This document shows, one piece after another, positions 11,563 to 23,311 of a stretch of DNA of 64,000 nt. Under the pieces are notes generated by a model. It saw only the letters and a list, made by a program, of their open reading frames with translations. It did no database searches and was not told where the DNA came from. Position 1 is the stretch's first letter; the number at the start of each line of letters is the position of its first letter. Both the position numbers and the translations under genes were made by a program. This DNA is from Limonium bicolor (taxonomy: Eukaryota; Streptophyta; Magnoliopsida; Caryophyllales; Plumbaginaceae): positions 478,071,375-478,135,374 of the forward strand of contig CM041776.1 of assembly GCA_023374045.1 (NCBI GenBank). The letters run 5' to 3'.

Positions 11563-11578
11563 TACTACCAGAATAGTT
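11563..11578. repeat. Left copy of the LINE B 16-bp target-site duplication
   Basis: TACTACCAGAATAGTT occurs here and, identically, at 50067-50082. It is followed at once by a T-run (the minus-strand poly(A) tail of LINE B), as expected at the 3' side of a LINE insertion. A partial relative, CTACCAGAATAGTTTT, lies at 11532. Confidence 0.85.
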
Positions 11579-11680
11579 TTTTTTAAAACATCATATATAT
11601 ATATATATTAAGAAGTGAGAGAACAGACAAAGTTAGAAAAGTCAACCGCTTTCCAACTGCAACAGGGAAGTTGCGACTTC

Positions 11681-12770
11681 CTAGCACTGGATGCTAGGTT
11701 GTGAGCCTCTAAATTGACCGAACGAGCGAGGTACATAAAACCATGAAATATCATGAAAATGACTCAAATTAGCTAAGACAGAATCCAAAATCATTGTAGA
11801 TTCTAGAAGCAGTGATGTCGTAGACGTAGCAGAGAGGTAGCGTATCATCTGTTGACTGTCTGCCAAGAGCCGGATATGGGTATGACCTTCATGCTGCGCA
11901 TGAGTGAGGGCAAACTGAAGAGCCATGCATTCAAATGTTGAAGGAAGGAGATCGGCGATAAAACCATGAGTGCCAGCAGAAAGAGGAACCTGATGGCGAG
12001 ACACCAGAAAGCCCAAGCCCAGGTGTTTATGAGGATCAATACTTCTGTCAACTGAAATTTCAGCATAATCTGGGTGCGCAAGACGGTGATCCTGCAAGAG
12101 GCGATGGTCCGAGGAGACTGCGGATTGAGCCGCGTCCAAGAAACTAACCCCTTGACACCAGCCCCAGCTAAACGGGAGCGAGGAACTGTGCAAGGCCTGA
12201 CAGCGTGCAAACCAAAGATGGCATAAAAAATAACTAGACGTGTGAGCAACGGCATCGGCAAGGAACGACATTGGTGAAGGAACCAATCAGTGAAAGCCAG
12301 GTCAGAGTGCAACATACTGGGACGAGAAATATCAATAGTGGACCAGTAAGGCTGCACTATAGGGCAGTGGATAAAGGCATGGGCCATCGTTTCCGGCTGA
12401 TCACAGAAAACACAAGCAGGATAAAGGGAGGAGTGCAAGCGGCGCTGCACTGTCGCTTTATAGGGGATATAACCATGAAGAAACTTCCAACCAAAAAGAT
12501 GAATAAGCGGGGGAAGGTGACATTTGCCTAAGCGCTTAAAAACCCGACCAAAAGAAGTTGGATCACTTGAAGATGCAGTAGTAGATGTCGAGAGAAGTCT
12601 ATCCGCGTAATAAGTAGATTTAACGGTGAAAAGACCGATGGGCGTAAGGCCCCACATCCAACAGTTGTGACTAGTCGAACCACCAAATAACGGAATTTTG
12701 GTAATCAAACCAATATCATCCGAGGTGAAACGCAGATGAAGAAGAGGAAGATTCCACGTACCGGCGTTAG
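11681..12770 (-). pseudogene. LINE B ORF2, C-terminal part: zinc-binding segment and RNase H
   Basis: This is the last third of LINE B ORF2, downstream of the Athila-1 insertion. From the insertion point it reads NAGTWNLPLLHLRF, then the zinc-binding reverse-transcriptase-associated domain (HLFGWKFLHGYIP; CVFCDQPETMAHAFIHCP at about 12350-12420). A frame change near 12250 leads into RNase H (ISVDRSIDPHKHLGLGF; ECMALQFALTHA with the catalytic Glu; LLADSQQMIRYL with the catalytic Asp). The final residues (WFYVPRSFG) replace the usual V.R..N..AD ending, so the end is damaged. Confidence 0.8.
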
Positions 12771-13046
12771 TGATGAGTGTCCAAATGAGCATATTTATTA
12801 GGTGTATTTCATGTATAATATTAGCACTTTTCTTGCTCGTTTCTCCACTTCGGTTAATTTTCCTCTAGTTTATGTTTTATTGTTTATCTCACAAAATTAT
12901 TGGTTTAACATGAGGAAAACCAAGCCGGGAGTAAAGTAGACGAAGAGACGAACGCGTAGACGCAAACGGCTCAGAAAACGGAGTCCAAACGAAGAATCTA
13001 GAGCCGGTCAAAGTTTGAAGGAAAATAGGTCACGGTCAATGGTTGT

Positions 13047-13270
13047 AACCGCCCAAGAAGAGGCGGTCAGATACCGCCTACACAACCGCCCATAATGGGG
13101 CGGTCCTCTCTATAGGCAACCGCCCAAATTGAGGCGGTCAAGACAAGGGCAACTGCCCATATTGAGGCGGTCAAGACATACTAAACCGCCTAAATTGAGG
13201 CGGTCAGAAACAAGGGAACCGCCCATTTTGGGGCGGTCAGCACAAAGGAAACCGCCTATTAAGAGGCGGT
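13047..13270. repeat. Seven-unit palindrome array in Athila-1 U3 (5' LTR)
   Basis: Units start AACCGCC or a variant at 13047, 13084, 13118, 13151, 13184, 13217 and 13250, so the spacing settles at 33 bp. Each is a short inverted repeat: AACCGCC(C/T)A, 4-6 bp, GAGGCGGT or GGGCGGT. Each can fold as a hairpin or bind a dimer. The array ends about 200 bp upstream of the TATA box. Its 3' LTR counterpart is 21914-22137. Confidence 0.9.
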
Positions 13271-13466
13271 TAAGACCAAAAATCAACCGGACTAGTTTTC
13301 TTCTTCGCGCAGTCGTCGTCTTCAACTTGAGACGCCATATCTATCTACTCCGCACCGCCTACCATATTTCCCTGACGCACTCACCTCCTGTCCCCTGCAA
13401 TTAATGCTTCAATCAATGAAGCAATCAATGAAGCAAATATCTACGGAAGACCTCTTCATTTTCTTC

Positions 13467-13474
13467 TATAAATA
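13467..13474 (+). promoter_or_regulatory. Athila-1 LTR TATA box
   Basis: TATAAATA, conserved at 22333-22340 in the 3' LTR. It lies downstream of the palindrome array, as expected for the LTR promoter. Confidence 0.7.
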
Positions 13475-14435
13475 CCCATTCCCTACAGCCTTCTACGAGT
13501 GCACGGAGAAAACCAGAAAATCACTCACACTCACCTCATTCATTCTCTTCCAGTTAAACACTCACGTACATCTCATACCCCAGTTCTCTAAATTCTCTAA
13601 TTCACCCACTTCACTTATAATAACTTACGTACATGTTTCACTCTTCGACCTCTCCATTTCTCCATTCATTAATCACGTCTCCGTGCTGTTATTACGTCCA
13701 ACCTCTGTCAGATTTATTACCAGTTAATATGTCTGGCTAAGGAGGATTTGCTCCGGGCAAGGTTTTTAATTATGGTTTGTTAAGCTGTGTAATATTTTCT
13801 ACCGGTTTAAATAATTTCAGTTTGTTACGATTAAAGTTTTGTTTCTCTCCCTTTTTAATAAATTTCATCGGTTTATTAAAAAGCCTTACTAAGTCTGTTT
13901 TTAATTTCATCGGTTAGAAACAGACGGGTTAATTAAGCCGTAAACTGTAAGAACTTATTTTCATCGTTTAAGTTAATACATGTTGCAAGAATAAAGCCTC
14001 ATACTCCTCTGCCGTTTACAGGCTTTTGCTCGAGTTTTCATCGGACCTTGCATTACAGGTAAACGAGTTCTTAAGAGTTTTTCACATCGGACCTTAAAGA
14101 AATTATAGGAATCTTGCCAAACTACTTTAATAACCGGTGAGTTAGCACAATTATTAAATCATATTAAAACTGAACCCGGAGTTCCATTTAATTCATCTGC
14201 ACTCAGTAATTTAATCTGCTCTTTTAATTCTCTAAAAACAAGTCAATTAACTTCCCCCCTTTTGTGACAAGCTTAGGAACTATTTAGCTCGCTATAAGTC
14301 CCACGGTTTGACCCCGGCCGCTTCTGTCTTCTACTACTACGACCGGGTTTTAATTTGCAGCCCGACGGATATTTTGAGTATTAATTTCTTTCTTTAACTA
14401 ATCTCTAATCACTCACGATAAATCCATCTGCAAAA

Positions 14436-14453
14436 TGGCGCCGTTGCCGGGGA
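14436..14453 (+). other. Athila-1 primer-binding site
   Basis: TGGCGCCGTTGCCGGGGA starts three bases after the 5' LTR. It is the tRNA-Asp-type primer site usual for the Athila/Tat group and primes minus-strand DNA synthesis. Confidence 0.9.
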
Positions 14454-15035
14454 CTTGATTTAATCTAGTCCCTAAGCCCCGGTTAATTCACCTGTTTTAA
14501 TTACAATAATCTGTTAATCTAAAAAAATAATAAAAAAAAAACTGTTAATCCAATTTCGGACATATAACCTCGGACATCTGATTTCGACATCGGACTTCTG
14601 AATTCTGATCTGACTTGGACATCTAATTTTGGACATCGGACTTCTGACATTTGTTAATATTATTGTTATTTATTTCTGTCATTTCGTTCCATTGTCATTT
14701 CGTTCCCTTGTCATTTCGTTCCATTGTCTCTAACTACTAACTTTAAATTTCTGTCATTTCGTTCCATTGTCATTTCGTTCCCTTGTATACTAACTACTAA
14801 CTTTAAATTTCTGTCTACTAATTCCTAACATTTTTATTATTCTAACGTATAACCAGTTCTTTTCTCTGTTTTGAGTGGTGTATGCCTTTCACCAGGTCAC
14901 AGAGCCTCCCAGAGAATATTAATCACACGGTTGGTTACATCCCAGAAATCGAGAGAACCTTTCTGCGCAATCTCAGGCAGAGACGAACTCAACAAAATTA
15001 CCACCACAGTGATAGATTCTGACCCGGAAGCTAAC
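14454..15035 (+). other. Athila-1 leader with short tandem repeats
   Basis: This is non-coding leader between primer site and gag. It contains repeated GGACATC/GGACTTC words (about 14566-14650) and at least five repeats of TGTCATTTCGTTCC (14676-14785), including a duplicated block ending CTAACTACTAACTTTAAATT. No gene is seen. Confidence 0.7.
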
Positions 15036-17456
15036 ATGGCAGCTACACCAGCAACGGTTCGAAATATCAACAGGCCGTCTAACCAAGGACAACAGCCTGC
15101 TATCGTCCTTCCTCACCTCAGCCCATCCGAATACGAGAGTGGCAAAAGCTGAAGCCATATCATCAGATTCGATGTGTGAAGGAGTTGGGCATGTTTGATG
15201 GCACCAGTCCAGACGAAGCCCTGTTACATGTTACAAAATTCTTACAACATGCCAATAGCCTTACTGCAACCGACGCAGTACTTCAATATGCAAGATTGTC
15301 TTATTCCCACACAGCCTGACGGGAAACGCGAGCAAGTGGTATCATAGCTTAACACCGAGTACCATTGTTACCTGGGACGACATGGCCACCAAGTTCTATG
15401 ACAAATTCCTACCTCCGAGCCGAACTTTGGAGATGATTGCTGAAATTTATAATTTTAAGCAACCAGGGTCGGAGAATATTTGTGAAACTTGGGACCGTTT
15501 CAAAGGTCTACTACTCACTTGTCCTCACCACGGTCTGACGAAGGAACAAGTATCACACAATTGTTTACAAGGGCTTGATCGGTCCGTGCAGAACAATGGT
15601 GTTATCTTCGTTAGGGGCTGACGTTCTGAAAAAGCCGGGAGCACAATTTCTGAACAGCATGGAGTCTCTCTGTGAGGAAATTAGAGACTGGGCCTCCGGT
15701 GGATCAAGGAGCGGTACTCCAGGATTATATCATGTTGGGGAGAGTGATAACAAATTCGACCAGCTCATGAGAAGCCATGAGCAACTCATGGAAAGCAATG
15801 CTCAGCAAGCAACAAAAGTGAGCACTCTACAGAAAGTGGTCGAACAGATGGCTATGAATTCCTTCCCTCAGCAAGCTAAGTCGATGATTTCCCGACCACC
15901 TACTACCCCTCCAGGCTATGCTCCTCAATCTCAACCACCAACAATTTCTTGTACGCAATGTTGCGGGCCTCATGATTGATCAATGCCCCCAACTACAAGA
16001 AATGAAAGCAGCGGAGGAAGCAAACTACATCACCAACAATTCAGGATACAGACAACCATGGCAACGTAACATGCAATCCAACCTTAGCTACTCAAACACC
16101 GGAAATATCCAAAACCCACATACCCTACAAACATCCCAAAATTACAGACCTCAGTCCAATTTCCAAGGAGGCCCAAGGCAATATCAACAACAGCCTTATG
16201 GCAATGAAGCTTCATCGAGCCGACCAGCTCCACCTCCTTCGAATCCTGAGTCTGATATGTCTCAGATGCAGGAGATGTTTAAGGCGATGATGGGTAAATC
16301 ACGAGATACGCAAGAAGAGGTCGCAGCTCTGCGCAAAGACCAAAAAGCCTTGCAATCTCAAATCCAACAGCTACTCACTCAACAAAGACCACCTGGTCAA
16401 TTCCCTTCACAGACAAATCCCAATCCGAAGGAACAAGCAAATTCAGTCCTTATAGACGATGGCACATCACAATCAACAAACTTGTGTGCAGTCTCTTTAA
16501 GGAGTGGAAGGGAACTTGCCACCAGCAAAGGAAAAGAAAAAGAAAATCTTGAAGATTCCTATATCAATGTTGATGAAACCACCAAACCAACTTTACCTCC
16601 CTCAGAAATTCAAATTCCTACTCCTGTTACTCCACCTCCATCTCGAATTACCATCGACATCCCAACCTCCACTCATAAAAACAGTGAACTCCCGTTCCCA
16701 AACAGAATGAAAAAGAAACATCTTGATGAGCAGTTCTCCAAGTTCTTGAGCATTTTCAAGAAGCTGACCCTCGACATACCTCTGATCGATGCTTTGCAAG
16801 AGATGCCTAACTACGCAAAATTCCTCAAGGATCTCTTGACGAAAAGAAAAAGAAACCTGGAAAGAGACAGTGCACCTGACAGAGGAGTGTTCTGCAGCCC
16901 TTCTTCGAGCACTCCCCCTAAACAAACAGATCCGGGAAATCCCGTGATCCCGTGCTTTATAGGTGGGGTGGATTGTGGAAGTGGTCTATGCGACCTAGGA
17001 GCCAGCATTAATATCATGCCATACGCCACCTTCTTGAAAGTTAAAGGAGGAGAAATGCAACCGGTTCCTTTTAAACTCCAACTAGCAGACAGATCAGAGA
17101 TCAAGCCCATGGGCATAGTCCGAGATTTGGTAGTTGGAGTGTCTCGCTTCATCTTTCCAGCTGATTTCGTCATTCTAGAAATGGATGACGATGTCGAGGT
17201 TCCCCTGATTCTAGGTCGACCGTTTCTAAGTACCGCCAAAGCTATCATTGACGTCCACGACGGGAAAATCACTCTTCGGTACGAAGATGAGACGATTGAA
17301 TTCGACATGCAGAAAATGATGAAGAAAAGCTCAAACTTTTCTCCTCATGCTAAGACGGTGGGATTCACAGATGACGAGGAGGAGGAAGGCGATTTTGCTA
17401 CAGAGAGGACACGTATTTTCCATCTTCCATCCAGGAAGCTGAAACTGAACCCCTAG
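15036..17456 (+). pseudogene. Athila-1 gag and protease, broken
   Basis: The ATG at 15036 (MAATPATVRN) matches the start of Athila-2 gag. The capsid-like part follows in shifting frames: EALLHVTKFLQH, then NASKWYHSLTP (about 15325-15358), FYDKFLPPSRT (about 15393) and CETWDRFKGLL. Frame breaks occur near 15150, 15320, 15610 and 15975. A long ORF from 15918 to 17456 carries a Gln-rich linker, the LRSGREL motif and the aspartic protease active site CDLGASI (about 16990-17010), with LILGRPFLSTA near the protease end. A stop at 17454-17456 ends the frame before reverse transcriptase. Gag forms the particle; the protease processes gag and pol. Confidence 0.88.
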
Positions 17457-20440
17457 AGCAAGTATTACTTACTTCTCTAGAAGAAAAGATGGAGGATCCA
17501 GAAGTTAACGCCATGCTGGCGTACGTAGAAAAGGAAGGGCTGGTTATCAATCGTTCCGGCCACCAATCGAAGAACTCGACAGAAAACCTCAAAAATCAAT
17601 TCCATCAGTAGAACAACCACCTGAACTCGAGCTTAAAGAAATACCCTCTAACCTCAAGTATGCTTTCCTAGCTGAAAATGACCATTTGCCTGTCATTATT
17701 TCCTCTTCTCTGAATTCCGGAGAGGAAACGAAGCTACTTGAGGTATTGAAGAAGCACAAGACAGCAATCGGGTGGACTATCGCTGATATCAAAGGAATTG
17801 ATCCCTCCTATTGCACGCACCATATTTACATGGAGGAAAACTTCAAACCTATCCGACAACCTCAACGCCGGCTAAACCCTAACCTCAAGGAGGTAGTTCG
17901 AAAGGAGGTTCTGAAACTCCTTGACGCAGACATCATCTATCCAATTTCTGACAGTCCATGGGTCAGTCCTGTTCAAGTTGTCCCTAAGAAGGGGGGCATC
18001 GAAGCTGTTATTAATGAAAAGGGAGAGACTATCCCTCAAAGAAAGATCACAGGATGGCGCATGTGTATTTGATTATCGGCGTTTGAACTTGGCCACCAGG
18101 AAGGATCATTTCCCTCTCCCCTTCATCGACCAGATGTTGGAACGACTAGCAGGGCAAGAGTACTACTGTTTTCTAGATGGGTTCTCGGGTTATTTTCAAA
18201 TACCAATCGCACCTGAGGACCAGGACAAGACAACCTTCACTTGTCCTTACGGTACCTTTGCATACCGACGAATGCCTTTCGGTCTATGCAACGCCCCTGC
18301 TACCTTCCAGAGATGTATGCAAGCAATATTTGCTGACTTCATCGAGCAGAGCATAGAAGTCTTCATGGACGATTTCTCAGTCTATGGCTCTAGTTTCGAC
18401 AAATGCTTGGCACAACTAGATTTGATCCTGAGACGGTGTGAGGATACGAATCTCGTCTTAAACTGGGAGAAGTGTCATTTTATGGTCAAGGACGGGATCG
18501 TCCTTGGACATAAAATATCAGCAAAAGGGATAGAGGTGGATAAAGCCAAGGTAGAGGTTATTGAGAAGTTACCAGCACCAACTACAGTTCGAGATATACG
18601 AGCATTTCTAGGGCATGCAGGATTTTATCGGCGGTTTATTCAGGACTTCTCCAAAATCAGCAAACCTTTGACCGACCTGCTACAGAAAGATGCCCCGTTT
18701 CATTTTGATGAAATGTTCAGCTGCATTCCAAACATAACACAAAATTGGTGACAGCACCTGTGGTCATACCACCTGATTGGTCTCTTCCTTTTGAGATCAT
18801 GTGTGACGCAAGTGACTATGCCGTGGGGCAGCTCTTGCCAAAAGAAAGAGAAAATCTTGAGAGTGATCGCCTATGCTAGCAGAACACTGAACGACGCGCA
18901 GAAAAACTATACGACCACCGAAAAAGAACTTTTGGCTATAGTTTTCTCCCTCGATAAGTTCAGATCTTACTTATGGGGAAGCAAGTCATCGTGCATACAG
19001 ACCACTCCGCTCTCAAATACTTATTCACAAACAAGAAGCCAAGCCTCGCTATTGCGCTGGATTCTTCTACTTCAAGAGTTTGACATCGAAGTCAAAGATA
19101 AGAGCGGGAAACTGAATGTCGTCGCCGACCATCTCTCTAGGTTGGTGACTCCTACGGATAGTGTGCCCATCAACGAATTCTTCCCCGACGAGACTGTCTT
19201 CTCCATCACCAAAGTACAGGAGCCATGGTACGCAGACCTGGCCAATTATTTTCTCAGGAACAGTACCCTACGATCCTACTCCCAGAAGAAGAAATTTCTT
19301 TCTGACTCGAGGCATTATTTCTGGGAGGACCCGTACTTGTTCCGAGTTAGTGCTGATGGGTTAATTCGACGATGTCTCCCGGAAGAAGAGGTTTCGAGCG
19401 TCATTCACTTTTGTCATTCTCGGGAAGCCGGAGGTCACCATGGACCCACGAGGACCGCTGCTAAGATCCTGGCCTCAGGTTTTTATTGGCCAACCCTTCA
19501 TAAAGATGTGTACCAATTCTGCAGACAATGTGATAATTGTCAGAAAATGGGTAACACATCCAGGAGACATGAGATGCCGCAACAAGGGATACTAGAAGTA
19601 GAGCTCTTTGATTGTTGGGGCATATTTCATGGGACCGTTCCCTTCCTCGCAGGGCCACGAATATGTTCTAGTGGCAGTTGATTATGTGTCAAAGTGGGTG
19701 GAAGCTATACCGTCATCATGCCGATGCAAAGACAGTAACAAGATTCCTCAAAAGCACATTTTACCCGTTTCGGCGTGCCCAGAATTATTATTAGTGATGG
19801 AGGAACACACTTCTGCAACCGTTTATTCGAAGCACTTATGGTCAAATACGGGGTACGTCACAAGGTAGCTTTACCTTATCACCCCCAGACAAACGGTCAA
19901 GCAGAAGTTTCCAACCGAGAGTTAAAATGGATCCTTCAGAAGACGGTTAACTCATCACGGAAGGATTGGGCACTTAAACTGGATGATGCGCTTTGGGCTT
20001 ACCGCACTGCATTCAAGACTCCCATCGGGATGTCTCCTTTTAAGCTGGTCTATGGAAAAGCATGCCACCTTCCTGTAGAGATGGAGCATAAAGCATATTG
20101 GGCAATCAAAGCCCTAAACTTTGACATGTTTCTGCAGGAGAGAAGAGAAATTCCAACTTACCGAATTAGAAGAGCTGCGAGATCAGGCTTATCAGAATGC
20201 AAGAATCTATAAAGAGCGCACCAAAAAGTTCCACGACAGGATGATTCTCAAGAAGGACTTCGAAGTTGGTGATTGGTTCTCTTATAACTCGCGATTAAGG
20301 ATTTTCCCAGGGAAGCTCAAGTCACATGGCGGCCTTTTCAAATTGGTAGTGTGTAACCCCGTACGGTGCCTTTGAACTCCAGAACAACAAGGCACAACTT
20401 TCAAGGTCAACGGGGCACGACTTAAAGGTATTCTCATTCC
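17457..20440 (+). pseudogene. Athila-1 pol: reverse transcriptase, RNase H, integrase, broken
   Basis: Reverse transcriptase keeps SDSPWVSPVQVVPKKGG (17953), CVFDYRRLN, PFIDQMLERLAG, YRRMPFGLCNAPATFQRCM and the catalytic FMDDFSVYG (18362). RNase H begins MCDASD (about 18798) and contains [18 protein letters not shown]. Integrase has the H..H..C..C zinc-binding part ([13 protein letters not shown]...CDNCQK, 19408-19545) and core blocks [12 protein letters not shown] and [13 protein letters not shown] (about 19890-19930). No chromodomain is seen, as expected for Athila. Frame breaks lie near 17560, 18065, 18740, 18820, 18990, 19625, 19730, 20190, 20270 and 20370. Confidence 0.88.
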
Positions 20441-21625
20441 AATATCTCAACTAACCTATCTGCTACTTATTTTGTCCAAGAACAGCGGGACAATTTGCCC
20501 TCAGAATCTTCTCCAAACTAAAACTTGGTCAAATACGTCTAGCTAGAGACGTTAAACCCGGGCAGCTCGTGGGAGGCAACCCACTAACTCTAGCTTTTAT
20601 ATTTCCTTTAATTTATTTGTTTTTCCTTTTTGTACTATATTCCCTTTTATTTGCTATAATAAATGCAGGCTTCACTTGAGTTCTTCTCGCTGTGTAGAAT
20701 ATTCTACAGGTTAAAATTCATGACATTCCACAGCAACATCAAGTGTGGGGGAGCTCTACACACTCTACGAAATCTGGGAGTACACTCTTTCCTTACTTTG
20801 CTTGCCCTATTAATTTTATTCCATCTACACAATGAGGGCATTGCTTAAGCTTAAGTATGGGGGAAGAGCCTTTTCAGGTCATCAAATGCTTAGAATTGTT
20901 AAGTCTCTCTACTTATTTTTCTGCTTACCTCGCATTTGTTCTAATTGAATTATGTACCTTGCTAATGTAGGTTGTTCTCTTTAAAAACTAATACTATTAT
21001 GAATTGTAGGATAAAGGGTTCAAAATTTTTAAAATTTTATATTTAATTACTTTTGAGGAGCATTTTATATGCGGTGTGACCAAATAATTTGCAAATTGGT
21101 TGGATTTATTGCTCAGGGTTTCTTTCTGTCTCTCTCTTAGGGATTGCTAAGGGGTACTTCTCTGTTAAAAAAAAAAAAGAAGAGAAAGAAAAATAAAATA
21201 AGGGATTTTCGAGACACCATTGGTAACCAACAAAAGAGAGTTGAGTGTTCTTGAATACCAAGGCATTATGCCTACATTTTCTCATCCCTCATGCAAAAGT
21301 GAAACAAATGCATAAATCTATTTTTCCTTTTGTTTTCTCCTCAAATGCCCATTCTTGAGGGAAGTTGGCCATGGTAAAAATTCTCGGAGTCACCTAAACA
21401 AAAGAAACATTGAAGTACCTTAGATCATACCCCGAAACTCTATATTTTGTTTTTACCCTGAGCACACCTATGCCACCAGCAGATAATTTTTCACACTCCT
21501 CAAATAAGTTTTAGAGATCATGAACTATTGACTTTTTTATCCTACCCTTCATAATAATATTTGTTAGTATTGAGCATTTCCTACTTGCTTAAGTACATGG
21601 TTTTACTTGAGGACAAGCAAAAGAT
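20441..21625 (+). other. Athila-1 region between pol and 3' LTR, no ORF
   Basis: No env-position coding sequence is seen. GGGAGGCAACCCA at 20571-20583 matches the same word after pol in Athila-2. Two polypurine-like tracts precede the real one: AAGTGTGGGGGAG at about 20740 and AAGTATGGGGGAAG at about 20851. Confidence 0.7.
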
Positions 21626-21639
21626 AAGTGTGGGGGGTG
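21626..21639 (+). other. Athila-1 polypurine tract
   Basis: AAGTGTGGGGGGTG abuts the 3' LTR start TGATGAG at 21640. It is the expected plus-strand primer site. Confidence 0.85.
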
Positions 21640-23306
21640 TGATGAGTTCAAATGAGCATATTTATTAGGTGTATTTCATGTATAATATTAGCACTTTTCT
21701 TGCTCGTTTCTCCACTTCGGTTAATTTTCCTCTAGTTTATGTTTTATTGTTTATCTCACAAAATTATTGGTTTAACATGAGGAAAACCAAGCCGGGAGTA
21801 AAGTAGACGAAGAGACGAACGCGTAGACGCAAACAGCTCAGAAAACGGAGTCCAAACGAAGAATCTAGAGCCGGTCAAAGTTTGAAGGAAAATAGGTCAC
21901 GGTCAATGGTTGTAACCGCCCAAGAAGAGGCGGTCAGATACCGCCTACACAACCGCCCATAATGGGGCGGTCCTCTCTATAGGCAACCGCCCAAATTGAG
22001 GCGGTCAAGACAAGGGCAGCCGCCCATATTGAGGCGGTCAAGACATACTAAACCGCCTAAATTGAGGCGGTCAGAAACAAGGGAACCGCCCATTTTGGGG
22101 CAGTCAGCACAAAGGAAACCGCCTATTAAGAGGCGGTTAAGACCAAAAATCAACCGGACTAGTTTTCTTCTTCGCGCAGTCGTCGTCTTCAACTTGAGAC
22201 GCCATATCTATCTACTCCGCACCGCCTACCATATTTCCCTGACGCACTCAGCTCCTGTCCCCTGCAATTAATGCTTCAATCAATGAAGCAATCAATGAAG
22301 CAAATATCTACGGAAGACCTCTTCATTTTCTCTATAAATACCCATTCCCTACAGCCTTCTACGAGTGCACGGAGAAAACCAGAAAATCACTCACACTCAC
22401 CTCATTCATTCTCTTCCAGTTAAACACTCACGTACATCTCATACCCCAGTTCTCTAAATTCTCTAATTCACCCACTTCACTATAAAATAACTTTACATGT
22501 TTCACTCTTCGACCTCTCCATTTCTCCATTCATAATCACGTCTCCGTGCTGTTATTACGTCCAACCTCTGTCAGATTTATTACCAGTTAATATGTCTGGC
22601 TAAGGAGGATTGCTCCGGGCAAGGTTTTAATTATGGTTTGTTAAGTTGTGTAATATATTTCTACCGGTTTAAATAATTTCAGTTTGTTATGATTAAAGTT
22701 TTGTTTCTCTCCCTTTTTAATAAATTTCATCGGTTTATTAAAAGCCTTACTAAGTCTGTTTTTAATTTCATCGGTTAGAAACAGACGGGTTAATTAAGCC
22801 GTAAAACTGTAAGAACTTATTTCATCATTTAATTAGTTAATACATGTTGCAATAATAAAGCCTCATACTCCTCTGCCGTTTACAGGCTTTTGCTCGAGTT
22901 TTCATCGGACCTTGCATTACAGGTAACGAGTTCTTAAGAGTTTTCATCGGACCTTAAGAAAATTATAGGAATCTTGCCAAACTACTTTAATAAACCGGTA
23001 GAGTTAGCACAATTAATTAAATCATATTAACCTGAACCCGGAGTTCCATTTAATTCATCTGCACTCAGTAATTTAATCTGCTCTTTTAATTCTCTAAAAA
23101 CAAGTCAATTAACTTCCCCCCTTTTTGTGACAAGCTTAGGAACTGTTTTAACTCGCTTTAAGTCCCACGGTTTGACCCCGGCCGCTTCTGTCTTCTATAC
23201 TACTACGACCGGGTTTTAATTTGCAGCCCGACGGATATTTTGAGTTTTAATTTCTCTTCTTTTACTTAATCTCACCAGCATAACCACTCAAGATAATCAG
23301 TCTGCA
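21640..23306 (+). repeat. Athila-1 3' LTR
   Basis: TGATGAGTTCAAATG...CTGCA, 1,667 bp, followed by the GTTAG duplication. It contains the same seven-hairpin array (21914-22137), with a few unit differences such as GGGGCAGTC for GGGGCGGTC near 22096, and a TATA box at 22333. Confidence 0.93.
21914..22137. repeat. Seven-unit palindrome array in Athila-1 U3 (3' LTR)
   Basis: Copy of the 13047-13270 array with the same unit order and spacing. The fourth unit is fully palindromic here (AGCCGCCCATATTGAGGCGG) but mismatched in the 5' LTR (AACTGCC), and the sixth shows the reverse. Confidence 0.88.
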
Positions 23307-23311
23307 GTTAG

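Larger units (their letters stand above)
12771..14432 (+). repeat. Athila-1 5' LTR
   Basis: TGATGAGTGTCC...ATCTGCA, 1,662 bp. It holds a seven-unit hairpin array (13047-13270) and a TATA box (13467). TATA-to-end distance leaves about 950 bp of R and U5. Differences from the 3' LTR include AAACGGCTC against AAACAGCTC near 12968 and an extra TT before the TATA box. Confidence 0.93.
12771..23306 (+). mobile_element. Athila-1: full-length Ty3/gypsy Athila-lineage retrotransposon
   Basis: The element is 10,536 bp and flanked by GTTAG at 12766-12770 and 23307-23311. LTRs are 1,662 bp (12771-14432) and 1,667 bp (21640-23306); both start TGATGAG and end CTGCA, and they differ by a few percent with small indels. 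The primer-binding site, gag, protease, reverse transcriptase, RNase H, integrase and polypurine tract appear in that order. Athila assignment rests on the tRNA-Asp-type primer site, the TGATGAG LTR start and pol words such as PFIDQMLERLAG. It interrupts LINE B ORF2. Gag and pol have multiple stops and frameshifts. Unlike Athila-2, it shows no env-position ORF. Confidence 0.93.

Noticed and set aside
13047..13270. Regularly spaced short palindromes resembling a CRISPR array
   Set aside because: The context is a plant LTR. The spacers are short and similar to each other, and the array is copied in both LTRs; no cas genes exist nearby.
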